A stretch of 64,000 nt of DNA from Lumnitzera littorea (Eukaryota > Streptophyta > Magnoliopsida > Myrtales > Combretaceae): positions 35,882,989 to 35,946,988 of the forward strand of contig JAMXBB010000011.1 in NCBI GenBank assembly GCA_024138015.1. The letters are read 5' to 3'. This document shows positions 11,998 to 24,537 of the stretch, one piece after another. The notes beneath the pieces are model-generated. The model did no database searches and was not told where the DNA came from. It worked only from the letters and a program-made list of their open reading frames with translations. Position 1 is the first letter of the stretch. The number at the start of each line of letters is the position of its first letter. Position numbers and translations under genes: made by a program.

Positions 11998-13913
11998 TTC
12001 TTATTTTTATTTTATCACTTAATCTATTTATCACTTATTACTTATTACTTATTATATCTTACTTCTTTAAACTAATAAAATAAAACCAAATTACTTTCTT
12101 TTCCTTTTTCCTTTTCCCCCTTTTTTTTTCTTCTCTTCTTTTTCTCTTTCCTTTCTATTATTATTATTTTCTATTACATTTAAATAAAACAAATAAAACA
12201 ATAAATAAAATATATAAAAAATAAATAAAAAAAAACTTTAGATGGATTCGGATGCATAGGTCAGACCTAAGCGGGTTAGGTTGAGTTGACTCCACTGGAT
12301 TCGGGTTGGGCTTCAATGCCTTCAACAGTAGCAACGCCAACAAAGGGCGATTCGGGTAATTATAGTAGCCAAAGTGAGGGGATGGGGAGTTTTTTGTGAG
12401 TTTTAGATTGGGATTAGGGGGGGTAGGTTCAACGGTGAGGCTTGGGGTGGTCGTTTGGCAGTTATGGGAAGTGGTGATCGACGGTGGTGTTTAGGTGGCG
12501 TACGGCTTAGTTGTTGAGGCTAATGGTTGGTTGGGTTGGGGGTTTTAGAGGTCGGGGAGAGTCGTGGTGGGTTGGTTTTGCTCCGTTGTAGTGGTTAGGA
12601 TAATGTTTAGAGCTAGGTGTCATGATGGTTAGGGTTAGGTGGCGGCAAACTTGGTGGCATCGCTAGGGGCTATGGCAGTGGTTGAAAGTGGTCGTGTTTC
12701 AGGAGCTAATGGAGTGGAGGTCATAACCATGATGGTAGTTGAACTCGAGGTTAGCTAGAAAAGGAAACTCGAAGAGGGAGAGAGATTGGTAGAGAGAGAA
12801 AGTGATCGGGAAGGGATAGAGAGAGTGTAGGAGTTGATTCTGTTAGTTTTGTATGTTACTCATATCCTATGATCATCAATTTATACACAAATTCAACTTA
12901 GAAACAAAGGAAAGTTAGAATCGGATTTAATGAGAAATGCCCGAAAACCTAGCTTTTTTCTTATTTTTGAACGTTGATTTGAGCGTGCTTTTGACAAAAT
13001 CTGGACTTATTCTTAACACCAATTCGAAGCATGCCATGTCTAGTACGAGATTGATGCAAGAAACTATGTGCCTGCGTGTAGAATTTTTGTAGAAATTGAA
13101 GCTAAAGTAGAAGGAGTGGGTTGTTCTTAAGAAGGAAAGAGGAGGAAAATTGGGAGAAAATGGGGGAAAACCGAGGGAAAGAAAGTGAAAGTGTTTACAT
13201 GGCGCTACATTAGCCAACTCGACAAACCCCAACCTGTCACGTATCAACACTTGACATGTGGCGACTAACGTGGCATGCCACGTGACTAACACATAGCACT
13301 ACGTTGGCAAGGTTGTCCAATCCGATGATGCCACATATCAAGACACATGGTGCAATCAGATCCTAACATGTGGCAGTCTCTGATGTGATTAAAAACAAAA
13401 AATAAGAAAAAGGCCTCCCCTGTCTTTACTAAGTTTCGAACCCAAGACCTCATGCTCGATGCAAATATTATACCCATATGCTTAACCATCAGGCTGTTAG
13501 CCTGTGCCTTATCCACATGTGTAATTAAATTGCACATATGGACTCAGTCAGCCTGGGTTAGATTTAAATCTAAACCTAAGTTCAACGGCCCAACTCTTAA
13601 ACATAGATTAAAATTAAAAATCTACTCTAATAAAATGTTATTTTCTAAAATCTTTTGTTTTTTCAATTTTTCGTGACTTTTCAAATTTTCTTTTTTTTTT
13701 TTTTTGTATTTCTTCAAAATTTCTTATTTTTTGTGCTTTTTCCTATTTCCCTATTATTTTTTTTTTTACATTTTTCTAGAATTCCTATTTTTTCTAAATT
13801 TCTTCATTTTTTAAGGCTTTCTTTAATTTTCTATTTTTTTTAACTCTTCCTAATTTAGGACCCTATAACCTAATTTGAAAAATAAAAAGAGGGGCAAAAA
13901 TTAAGTGTCTATG
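11821..13913 (-). repeat. 3' LTR of the Ogre/Tat-like element, truncated
   Basis: This matches 24966-27034 along its whole length, including a T-run, the CTTATTACTTATTA stretch, a G-rich segment and an array of ACACGTGGC-like boxes. It ends GTGTCTATG at 13913 where the other LTR ends GTATCTACA. The counterpart of about 24520-24965 is absent; 11620-11820 does not align with it and is assigned to the surrounding solo LTR. A pure T-run fills 11962-11995. Confidence 0.82.
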
Positions 13914-13927
13914 GCTACCCCTCTTTA
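13914..13927 (-). other. polypurine tract of the Ogre/Tat-like element
   Basis: On the minus strand this reads as a purine run (AAAGAGGGGTAG) directly upstream of the 3' LTR start. That is the place where plus-strand DNA synthesis is primed in LTR retroelements. Confidence 0.7.
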
Positions 13928-14079
13928 TGGTAAAGTTTGAGTAAAACTTTGCTACAAAGATAAGACAGACAATATTTTTGCCCCAAGAGTGGATTTTATT
14001 CTAAGAAACGCTACAGCTAAATAGCTATCCTAAGTCCAATCCATTAAGGATTTGGAGAAGAGAAGGGTGGCACTCTAAG

Positions 14080-14690
14080 AGTTGACTGAAAAATTGAAAG
14101 AAGAATTGAAGTCTGGTCATGCTCGAGGTAAAATGGGTAAAGCGCTCTTAGAGCTAACTAAGGCCCTAAGAAGAATGAGTAAATTTGGTCGTGCCCTAAT
14201 AAGCTGACTAACCAAGATAGGCAAAGCGCACTTAGAGCTAGCTAAGACCCTAAGAAGAATGAGCAAACTTGGTCATGCCCTAATGAGTTGACTAACCAAG
14301 GTGGGCAAAGTACTCCTAGAGCTAGCTAAAACCTTAAGAAGAATGAGTAATCTTGGTCGTATCCTGATGAGCTGACTAACCAAGGTGGGCAAAGCACTCC
14401 TAGAGCTGGCTAAGACCCTAAGAAGAATGAGCAATCTTGGTTGTGCCCTGATGAGTTGACTAACCAAGGTGGGCAAAGCGCTCCTAGAACTGGCTAAGAC
14501 CCTAAGAAGAATAAGCAAACTTGGTCGTACCCTAATGAGCTGACTAACCAAAGTGGGTAAAGCGCTCCTAGAGTTGTCTAATACCCTAAGAAGAATGAGC
14601 AAAATTATTCGTACCCTAATGAGCTAACTAACCAAGATGTACAAAGCACTCCTAAAGCTGGCTAAGACCCTAAGAAGAATGAGAGAGGTT
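14080..14690. repeat. 84-base tandem repeat array in the 3' region of the Ogre/Tat-like element
   Basis: The marker CCCTAAGAAGAATGAG (or a one-base variant) recurs at 14164, 14248, 14332, 14416, 14500, 14584 and 14668, an exact spacing of 84 bases. A more degenerate unit precedes them. The unit is a multiple of three, so the minus strand stays open across four units (14273-14602), giving a 28-residue repeat; I read this as a by-product and not a gene. Ogre/Tat elements are known to carry variable tandem repeats in this 3' untranslated position. Confidence 0.92.
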
Positions 14691-15589
14691 AGCATTCAAA
14701 GAGCTTACTTGAACACTAAGAGAAGAATGGGACAACGCCTCAAAGGCTAGTTAAGAAGATGATGAAGGTAATTGCTTTACTAGCCGACTAAGAGAAACTT
14801 GGTGAAAGGAAGTGCTTATGGAACTTGTTGAAGAAAGGGGCTTGCTTGAAAGAAAATTGGAAGGATGAATCGAGCTAGGATCGTGTCTTCGTAGGTTGGC
14901 CAAACACTAAATGTAAAAAGTAAATGCCTTATGGGTTGGTTAAAAAGATTGTTGGGAGTAAAAATTGGTCTAAATGCAAGAAAAAATTGTTATGCTAGTA
15001 CTGTGTAGAAATACTTACCCGTTCTTTGTTGATAACACCCAATTTGTCAAACCTTTTTGAAAAGCCCCTATCAAAAAATTACTAACTCTTATTTTAGTCC
15101 CTCGTTATCAACCCGAATGTTCTTGTCATACAACGTTCATGACTTTGCTGGTTCTTTTTGGAGAAGTCATGGAAATTAGCCCGATGTAGGAAAAACTACC
15201 TACTGTTTTTGTTTCTTTGGAACTTTTATGAACCCAAAAGCCTCATTCCCATCTATCGTGATTGCCTACTTAAGTTTCATATTCCTTTGAAAAAACAAAC
15301 AATAAAACTCCCTATTGAGGGGGATCAATTTGTAATAAAGTATTTTAAAGAATTTTGTTAACTACCAATGTTCTAGATCTCATTCCTTAACTCATCTCAT
15401 GTTTGCAGTGTATGGGTTCGATTAAATGGGGTAAAGGGAATTAGACCTTTCCATAGAGAGGGTGATTATTCTAACGATGACAACGACTAAGGATACCAAA
15501 TTTGCTTATAGATAATGAAAATTGGGCCATAATGACGTTCAAAATGACTGGCATTTTCGCGTTTTGAGCAAAATTCCCATTTACTTCTT
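14691..15589 (-). other. 3' untranslated region of the Ogre/Tat-like element
   Basis: Between the integrase tail and the tandem array there are 900 bases with no recognisable protein domain. An ORF of 67 codons at 15158-15361 on the + strand has no visible motif and looks like chance. Confidence 0.55.
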
Positions 15590-18500
15590 ATAGATAGTAA
15601 AATTTTACAGCGTCGACGTTTACAAGGTTTCTTAAATCTAGACCATCCATTTGGAACAAAATTAAAGCCCCTCCTAATAATACTCGTTTCACAACATAAG
15701 GACCCCCGTAATTAAGGGCAAATTTCCCTCTAAAGTCTTGTACATTAAGGAGAGCTTTTCTTAACACCCAATCTCCTTCTTTGAGGTTACGAGGTCGTAC
15801 CCTTTTGTTGAAGGCCTAAGCCATTCTTTGCTGATAACATTGATTATGACACAAGGCTGTCAATCTCCTTTCATCAATTGGATTTAGCTATTCGATGCGT
15901 TTCTTTACCCAATCTGCTTCATCCAAATGAGTTTCCAATAGTACCTTGAGTGATGGGATCTCGACCTCCACTAGTAACACTGCTTGAATGTCGTATACTA
16001 AAGAGTATGGTGTTGCCCTAATCAACGTTATGATGGAAGTCCGATAGGCCATAAGTGCGAAGAGTAACATCTCATGCCAGTCCTTATATGTGATAGCCAT
16101 TTTTTCAATGATTCTTTTGAGGTTTTTGTTTGCTGCTTCGATGGCTCCATTCATTTGGGGTCAATAAGGAGTAGAGTTCCTCTGAATGATTCAAAATTGC
16201 TAGTATAATTCTATCATAAGCTTGTTGTTAAGATTGCTACCATTATCAGTAATGATTGTTTCAGGAGTCCCGTACTAAGCCAAGATGTCTCTCTTGATGA
16301 ACTTAACTATGACCCCTTTAGTAACATTTGAGTAAGACAAAGCCTCTATCCATTTGCTGAAGTAGTCGATGGTGACTAATATGAAGCAATGTCCATTGGA
16401 TACTTTTGGAGCGATAGGGCCGATGATATCTATGCCCCACATTGAAAAAGGCCATGGTGCTGAGAGGGTATGTAATTCCTGAGGTAGGACGTTTATCTTA
16501 TTCGCATAAACTTGGCATAAATGACAATGCCTAACATGTTTGATACAATCACTTTCCATTGTTGACCAATAATATCTTAACCTCATGATTTTCTTTGCCA
16601 ACATGTATCCATTCATGTGAGGGCTGCATACTCCTTCATGTACCTCTTTCATTAACTTCTCAGCTTCTTTGTCATTCACACACCTTAAGAGTATACCATC
16701 AAATGAGCGTCGGTATAAGGTGGACTCACTTACTAAGAATCGAGTGGCTAATCTCCTAATCATCTTTCTGTCTCTTTTCTCGACCTCTTTAAGGTATGCA
16801 CCTTGTTGTAGGAATGTCTTAACATCATGTTATTACGGTTATTTGTTGTTTATACCCTCAATTGTTAGGCAGAAGGCAAGCTTATTTTCAATTTCATTAG
16901 TAAGGGGCTGAATCTTGACTCCACCAAATATTTAGATCATAGATGCTAGCGTAGCTAAGGCATCAGCAAATTGATTCTGAATCCTTAGTACATGATTGAA
17001 GGTAACTTCTTTGAAATTTTTTGTTAATTCCGTCAAATGCCAGTAATAAGGTACCAGCTTAAGATCTTTAGTTGTATGCTCTCCCTAGGCTTAGCCAATA
17101 ATGAGTGAAGAGTCTCCATACACTTCTAATTCTTGAATGTATTTTTCTAGAGCCATCTTGAGTCCCATGATGCATGCTTCATGCTCAACAATATTATTAG
17201 TGTACGGGAAAACGAGCCTTATGGCTAAGGATATTGAGTACCTTTAGGGGATATTAATATTACCCTAACTCCATACCTAAACACATTGGCTGCACCATCA
17301 AAAAACATTTTCCATTTCGGTAGCTTTTCATCTTCTCCTTTTTCAAAGTTTTCTTCAACCACTAGGACACCCTCATTGGGGAAATTGACTTGTACTTCTT
17401 GGGGAGGGCTATTAGAGGGATTTTCTGCTAATTGATCTGCTAAAGCTTGCCCTTTAACCGAATTTCAGTTCATGTATGTAATGTCAAACTCTGATAACAG
17501 CATTTGCCACTTTAAGATTCTAACAATTAAGGTCGGTTTGTCTGCCAAGTACTTTAGGGGATCGTGTTAAGTCAGTAATTTAACCTAGTAATAGAGCGTG
17601 TATTGTCTAAGCCGATGCATTACCCAGACTAAAGCACAATATGTTCTTTCAATTTTTGAATATCTTTGCTCCCCTTCGGTGAATTTCTTGCTCAAGTAAT
17701 ATACAGCCCGTTCCTTCCCTTCCTCATCTTTCTGGCCAAGCATACACCCCATGGACTTTGGTAATATTGTTAAGTATAGGAATAAAGGTTTCCCAAATTT
17801 TAGAGCTATTAGAATTGGAAGATTCATGAGGTATTCTTTGATTGTTGTAAAGGTCTACTTACACTCTTCGTCCCAGTTGATCTTGGTATTCTTTTTTAAC
17901 AACTTAAATAAAGGACGACACTTGTTCGTGAGTTGGGATATGAACCAGGCTATATAGTTTAAATAGCCTAGCAAACCTCTGATTTCTTTAAGCGTACGTG
18001 GCAGGGGCAGGTCAACTATCGCCTTAACTTTATCAGGGTCTACTTCAATGCCCCTTTAGCTAATTATGAAACCCAATAATTTCCCTAAAGTCACCTTGAA
18101 AGTACACTTCTCTAGCTTAAGTTTTAGTTAGAATTTTCTCAACCTATCAAACAATCTCTTTAGATTTTCTACATGATTTTCTCCTTCTTTAGACTTGGTA
18201 ATTATATCATCGACATATACTTCAACTTCTTTGTGCATCATGTCATGAAATATTCCTATCATGGCCCTTTATTAAGTTGCCCTGGCATTTTTAAATCCGA
18301 AAGGCATCACTTTGTAGCAAAACGTACAGCAAGTCATAATGAAAGTTGTCTTGGCTTTATCTTCTTCAACCATTCGAATTTGGTTATACCTAGAAAATCC
18401 ATCCATGAAAGAGAAAATGTGGTTTCCAGCTTTGTTATCGACCAATATATCGATATGGGGCAAAGGAAAATTATCTTTATGGGTTGCTTGATTAAGATCT

Positions 18501-18960
18501 CGAAAGTTTACGTATAGTCTGACTTTTCCATTCTTCTTCATAACTGGTAGTATGTTGGCTACCCACTCGGGATAATCAAACACCTTAATGAAGTCGACTT
18601 CCAATAGTTTTCTGACTTCTTCTTTAATTTTCAACATGATATCTGGTCAGAACCTTCTCAACTTTTGTTTCTTAGGCTTGATATCCCTTGTGTAGGTAAG
18701 TGATGGACCACGATTAATGGGTTTAATCTGGGCATGTTGTCATAAGACCATGCGAATACGTTTTGGTATTCAAATGGTAACGTGGTCATCTTTATCTTTT
18801 GCTTTTCTTCTAAATTTCCCTTAATCTTCAACACCTTAGGGTTTTCGTTAGTACCGACTTTAATTATCTCTATTGGCTCGTTAATGGAAACTCTACTCAT
18901 TTCATGTTTTTGCTAGTTTTCTTGCACATCATTATGGTCATTGACATTACTCCCAACGAC
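15590..18960 (-). pseudogene. pol pseudogene of the Ogre/Tat-like element: RT, RNase H, second RNase H, integrase
   Basis: Read on the minus strand. Reverse transcriptase covers about 18640-18000, with FPLPHIDILVD near 18460, VMPFGFKNARAT at 18310-18272 and the YVDDI active site near 18210. RNase H follows at 17830-17585 with KSMGCMLGQKDEEG and AVYYLSKKF. A second, archaeal-type RNase H lies near 17310-17000, with FFDGAAN and EHEACIMGL. Integrase runs from 16763 to about 15600: an H-H-C-C zinc finger (HCHLC near 16530), then GIDIIGP, TDNGSN near 16245 and NGAIEAANKNL near 16150 for the three acidic residues. About a dozen stops and some frameshifts break it. Confidence 0.9.
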
Positions 18961-19211
18961 TAACCCAATAGGGCCGAAAGTGATATTAATATTTTCGTCA
19001 CCTATCTATATAAGGTATCCATAGCCTTTGTTCGAATCGTGGCATCTGGAGAAAAAGAAAAGTGTGTAAAAGGAAGAGTGTAAGTAAGGTAGGAGTAAAG
19101 AGAAAAGAAGCTGATTTTACTTTTGGGGAACTCTCTTCTAAGTACAAGCATTTGGAGAATAGAGGCAATTTATTACAAAATTCTATAAAATACTATATCA
19201 TGATTCATCAT

Positions 19212-22023
19212 TTACCTTAGGGAAGACTTATTGTTATTCATAGGGATGGAGAACCAATTATTCAAGTGATGGGATTTGTTGAATAAGCTAACCCCTTCAT
19301 TTCTGCTGGAAGTACGTTCTTTAGTGGGCTTTGAGTTTTGGGCTTCGGCCCTAATGAAAGTTTCTGACAATGGAGGGAAGGCCATTGGAGCATGATATAA
19401 CTTGTCACCCTTTCTGCCCTTAGCCTGTATTCTTTGCAATTCTTCCATCGGGGTTAGAATGTATGCTAAACCATAGGTCCCAAACTGGCCTTCTTTGAAT
19501 TTCAGCCTCTCTTCCTTTTATTGATTGGTGATCATGCATACTTCATTAAACATTTGGAGTCCAAGGTCTTCTTGTTCTTCTGTAACAATATAAGGTATGG
19601 CCATTTCTTTATAGATTTCATAATCTTGGTCACCCAAAATTGTGATGACCTAACCATTGGAGATGAATTTAACTTTCTGGTGAAGAGTTGACGGTATAGC
19701 CCCTGCTAAATATACCCAAGGCCTTCCCAATAACAGATTGAAGGTCTTTGGAATGTCTAAAACTAGGAATGAGATATTGAATGTCTATGGGCAGATATTA
19801 ACTGGTAAGTCAACTTCCCCTATTATCTCTCTCCTAGATCCATCAAAAGCTCTTACTGTTGTTGAACTAGGTTTGATAGCAGTTTTATCGACGCCCAATA
19901 GATCAAGGGTGGCCAAAGAACAAACATTGAGAGATGACCCGTTGTCGATGAAGACTCTTATTGTGATGATGTTATTTATCTTCACTATTATGAATAGAGG
20001 CTTTATGTGCTGGGAAACTTCTTCACCTGGTTCCTCAATGGAGAAGGAGATTTGATCCATGGTGAGGATACAATTAGTGACAAAGCCGATCCTTTTAGCC
20101 GGGATTTCACGAGGGACCTTGACATCCCTTAGTGTTCTGAATAAGGCTTCTCGGTGTAGGTCCGATGCCATCAATAGACTCATAAGGGATATTTATGCTA
20201 GAGTCTTAGTGAGTTGGTCTATTATTTTATATTCACTAGACTTAATCATCTTGGTGAAGGCAATTAATCCTTTTTCATGTTCAACTTATTCGATGTTTGG
20301 CATTTCCAGCATGCCCTTCTTTTTTAGGTTTTCCCTCGGATCATAGATACTGTCGAAGCGAGTGATCCCCCTTACAATCGAGCCTGATTGCCTCTATTTT
20401 ATGCCTGGTAGTTGAAGGGGGCAGCTTTATAATTTTTGGGGGCTACAAGTACGTGGAATGTGCACCTTTTAGTTTGTAGGACCTCTTTTTTATAGAACCT
20501 ATAAACCTTTAGTTCTTGGTTTCGACCGATCATGTTGATGGCAGATTTTGAGTGGTCAGATATCATATTGATGATAAGTCCATGGTTTGGCAGTGGGTCA
20601 TTGTTAACATTTGGGGTAGAAGCCTCGACAAAATCTAGTTGTATTGTACCTTCATCAATCAAATCTTGGATTTTGTTTTTCAACCTCCAGCATGAATAGT
20701 TGAATGGCCCACTTACCCTAGATGATACTAACATCTTGCATTGGGATCAAAGAACTTTGGCCTATACCTTTCACTAGGGACCTCAAAATGGAGCAGATTA
20801 TCTCTTCTTAACTTCTCGAGCACCTGACTAAGTAGAACAGGTATTTTAGTGAACTGTCTCAGGCCTCTGTTAACTTGTAGTTGGCTTCTATACTGTGGTT
20901 GAGCTGGTGGGGGATTCATCCTAAAAGAAACTTGGGAGTTAGGGCTTGCATTTGAGTTGACCATGCTGACAGTAGCTTTTCTAAGCTTGCTGGTGGTGGT
21001 TTTAGTAGAGGGTGGTGTTTTATCTGTTATTTCTTGTAGCTTGCTAGAGGAAACGGCACTTTCAATTCGACAACCTGCTACTACTATTTCTGTAAAGCTA
21101 AAAGAGGCTAGTTTGATAAGGTGAGCGAAGTAGGGCCTCTCAAGAGTGTTAATGAATGTTATTATCAACTCTTTTTCAATTATAGGGGTAGATACCTTTG
21201 CAGCTAAGGACCTCTACCTTTGAGCATAATCTTTGAAGGATTCATTGTGCCTTTTCCTTAGGGCAACCAAATCCATCATTGTTGGTGCCACTTCGACATT
21301 AAATCTACATTGCTCATAGAATGCTCTAGCCAATTTCTCCCATGTGTTCACCTGATTTAAGTTCAACTGGGCATACCAAGTTAAGGCAGGGCCTATCAGG
21401 CTGTCTTGAAAGGTCTGGACCATAAGTTAATCATACTGTGCATACTTGCCCATCTTACGTACATACAGCCTGGTGTGTAACTTGGGGCATCCAATCTCGT
21501 TGTATTTTTCAAAGTTAGGTACTTTGAATTTTTCTAGGAAGCTTCCATAATCATAGGCAGAGAAGTCTGATATTCCAGCGTGCTCGAATCCATCATACCT
21601 CTCGAGTGTTTTCATTTTTTCAATAATCTGTTGAGTTAACCGCTCTTCGAGCTCCTTCAATCTGTCCTAGTCAACTTCAGGCTTCGGGTTGAATGGGAAT
21701 GAGTAAGTATTCGGCTCAAAGGTTAGGTTGGCCTTTGGAAATACCCCTTTAATTTCAAAGGATTCAAAGCCCTGATTGCCTTTAGGGTAAGCTTCTTCTG
21801 TTTCAAGGGGTGGGGCCTTAGTATTCTTTCTATATTGAGCTTTAGAGTGCTCTTCATTTGATGGGGCCGTAGACCTAAGTAGAGAGATGTTGTCAGCAAG
21901 AAAGCTTAGTTGATCTGTCATCTTTCCCATTGTTCATTCCAACGATTGGAATCTCAACTCCGTGGAGTCAATATCCTTAGGGTTGCTGTTGCCATTATTG
22001 TTGTTGTTTCCTTGGTTAGCCAT
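19212..22023 (-). pseudogene. gag-protease pseudogene of the Ogre/Tat-like element
   Basis: The start codon at 22023 opens MANQGNNNNNGN. Long open pieces follow: 21930-21667, 21660-21427 (an Asp/Tyr-rich segment that leads into the capsid core), 21423-21214 with GPALTWYAQL, and 21168-20728. The stretch 20734-20399 contains KNKIQDLIDEGTIQLD and NPLPNHG-like motifs typical of the gag C-terminus in Tat elements. Protease is at 20183-19785, with active-site FIDNGSSLNV near 19950 (D-N-G where D-T/S-G is usual). A linker runs to 19212. Stops separate the pieces, several in place of Gln or Trp. Confidence 0.88.
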
Positions 22024-22286
22024 TCTGGTTTGAGAACGAGTTTTGATGGGGCTTCTAAAAAAAGTTTGGTTTTTTGGAGCTATCTTAGCGACCTAGGTAA
22101 AAACCACTTCTCAATAGGTTAGCATATGGATATTTTGAAAAAGAATGCAAATGAATGAAATGTAAGGGAATCACACAGATGAAAAGGAGAGGATCGAAAA
22201 ATGATTAATAGAATGGCAAGTTATTTATTATTTTTGGATTCCCAGAGTCTTATTACATGAAAGAAAGTAAAAGGTACAAATTCATC

Positions 22287-23789
22287 TATACTAATTTTCT
22301 TTTTTTCTGTGGTCCAAATGACATTTTCTTCTTCTTTTGGTCATGCTTAGCCACTTCTTCAAACTCTTGAATTTTCTTTTAGGCCATCTTCAGCTGGTGT
22401 TCTAGGGCATGCAACCTTTGTCTAGATTCTCAGCATAGGTTCGCCCATTTGTCTTTCTCATCATGGAGGATCTCCATACATGCTTTCATTTGGTCCATAT
22501 AGGTCACCATTTCAGAGTTAGGGCGCACAAAGGAGGTTTAAAGGACTTCTGGTGCCCGATATCACATTATACCTACCTTGTGAAGTTGATTGTATAAATA
22601 CTCTTTAGTAACTTGATGTTTGTCCACTTCTCCTATGAATTCACTCAGATCAATGTTTGGGCTCACGGTCTGGGTGTCCCACCAAGCTTTGATCTTGTGA
22701 AGTTTGGATGCCTTTTCAGTTGAGTGAGGCTCTTCAAGATTAAGAGTGAATGCTTCCAATGAAAGTTTGTGAACTATGTTCTGGATCCCTCCAAACTATC
22801 TTACCATGTTGCTTGGATAGTAGCCTGTATACTAACTCATCTCGATTAGTGGCACAGTATGGTAATTCTTGCAAATCAGTATGACACTAGTGTAATTGCT
22901 CCACCTGGCAGTCTACAGTACGTCTTCTAATCGAAAATCTCGTACAACCTCTATCTAGAGAAAGGTAAGGATATTTTCTGGTAATTTGATCTTATCAACG
23001 AAAGAATCCATAAGGTTAATCTTATTCGCGAATGCTCCCCTTATTACATTCAACTCAAAGCATTTGATGTAACTGACGAACCAAACCATTAATAGTGCCA
23101 TGCTTGACCTGAGATCTCTACAGCCCCTTTTCTTAAGGAAATTAAGATTCTTTATCTGCTCAACAAGTAGGGTAGGAATGTAAGACTTACCTTCCTAGAA
23201 TTGAGCTACTAACTCTATTACTCTAAAGTGTATAAGAAGAGACCTACTTGGAAACAAGATAGTAGCAAACACAACTAATACATAGGCCTTGATTCAGTTT
23301 TTTCTCAAATTCCTATGAAACAGCGCTTGTTTGTTGGAGCTGGGCTCATTTTGGAACCAATGGGTTAGATCCCATATTTTGATGGCATATTTATTGCAAT
23401 CGTCTAGGGTCTCATTTATCTTAGTCTTACAATCCCTAAGAATTTTGAGATGATATATGTTGGGCCGAAGTTGAGTTTTAGGACGTAATTTCATCCAAAG
23501 GAGGAGCTTAGAGCAGTTGGGTGTACTCTTCTAGAGTTGGTCTAATTAGATGTGGTCTAAATTGAAAAGCCACTTCTTTAGGCTCCTAAAAATGGACCAA
23601 GGCCCTTACTAGTGTGATATTAACCTTCACTTTGGCTAGTGAGAGTATGGGTCTAATTTTGTTGGTAATGAACCGTTGCTCTCTTGGGTTGAAGGTTCGA
23701 AACCACTGGCTGAGTATAGGCTTTGGGTTTATAGGTTTGTAGACATGAATCTCTTTAGCAAGAACCCTAGCGTTGGATGAGCTGGCCAT
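22287..23789 (-). pseudogene. extra ORF upstream of gag (Ogre-type ORF1), broken
   Basis: Starting at the ATG at 23789, a protein of about 500 codons can be followed with several stops and frame changes. It includes open pieces at 23789-23586, 23494-23294 and 22759-22562, and ends at a stop at 22287-22289 after a basic PQKKRKLV tail that resembles a nuclear localisation signal. It contains a WFRTFNPREQ-type opening, an ALVHFWDP-like segment after a frame join, and a helical, probably coiled-coil, C-terminus. An ORF in this place is a known feature of Ogre elements, and the pattern resembles plant transposon-associated DUF7745 proteins. The function is not established. Confidence 0.7.
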
Positions 23790-24519
23790 TTTTGAAAAAT
23801 TACAAAGAAAGCATAAATTACAAGGGAAAGACTAATTACAAGAAGAGAAAATATACAAGACCTCTTATGTACATCAATTCTAAGAAGAGTACAGGGAAAA
23901 ACTCCGGAATCTTTGTCATTTTTTTTCTTTGTTATGTAACATTGCCACTTTGTTAGTTATTCATTGACCCCATGAAATGTATTGCAAGACAGGTGGGTTC
24001 TAATGGTCCTTAAACTCTGTGACCTCACATGTTTACAAAGAAACGGTTCCTTGGTCACATTGAAGTTTAATTGGGGCAGCCTAATCAGCCCCGAACGGTG
24101 GTTGCCTCACTATACCCAAGACTTTGCACAATGGCTCCCCATCCTAAGGTCCTATGACGGCCCGAGTTTGACTGTATCTATCATGCATTCATGATATAGC
24201 AAAATAAATCCCTCCCCATAAAAATAAAACCTACAAATGATATTAGCATAATTTATAATATAAGACAAGTAAATAAATTGCATTTAAGGTGATTTTAGAG
24301 ATTAATTTTAATTTTGGAAAATCGAATGGCTAACCCTCTTGACGTTCCCTAATGGAGCCACCAAGCTATCGAGCCTGGTTTTTTACCCTCCGGTTCTTTT
24401 ATAATATTAGGTCTTCTCTAAGCCGACTAGTATTAAACCCTTACCCATTTAATATTAGCCCTTAATTAGTGTTTAAAGAAAACTATTTTTCAACTTGAAA
24501 AGATTTGGAGTCATTACCC
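23790..24519 (-). other. leader of the Ogre/Tat-like element
   Basis: A non-coding stretch between the 5' LTR and the extra ORF. On the minus strand it contains a TATCATGAATGCATGAT near-palindrome around 24178-24196. The small + strand ORF at 23982-24194 has no recognisable domain. Confidence 0.55.
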
Positions 24520-24537
24520 GACTGGAGTCGAGAAAAG
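24505..24537 (-). other. candidate primer-binding site, Ogre/Tat-like element
   Basis: The minus strand reads CTCGACTCCAGTCGGG and then ATGACTCCAAATC. Both resemble TGGCGACTCCACTGGGGA, the arginine-tRNA type site I associate with Ogre/Tat elements, but neither is a full match. It marks the approximate inner boundary of the 5' LTR (24510-24540). Confidence 0.4.

Noticed and set aside
13655..13843. Phe-rich ORF
   Set aside because: Created by poly-T runs in the LTR.
14273..14602. Minus-strand ORF of 109 codons with a 28-residue repeat
   Set aside because: It is produced by the 84-base tandem repeat being a multiple of three; no domain and not conserved outside the array.
14080..14690. CRISPR-like regular array
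   Set aside because: Repeats are contiguous 84-base units without unique spacers, in a plant retroelement.
24170..24200. Inner boundary of the 5' LTR at TGTATCTATCATGC
   Set aside because: No match on the other side of the element and no primer site next to it; tRNA-like sequence near 24505-24537 fits better.
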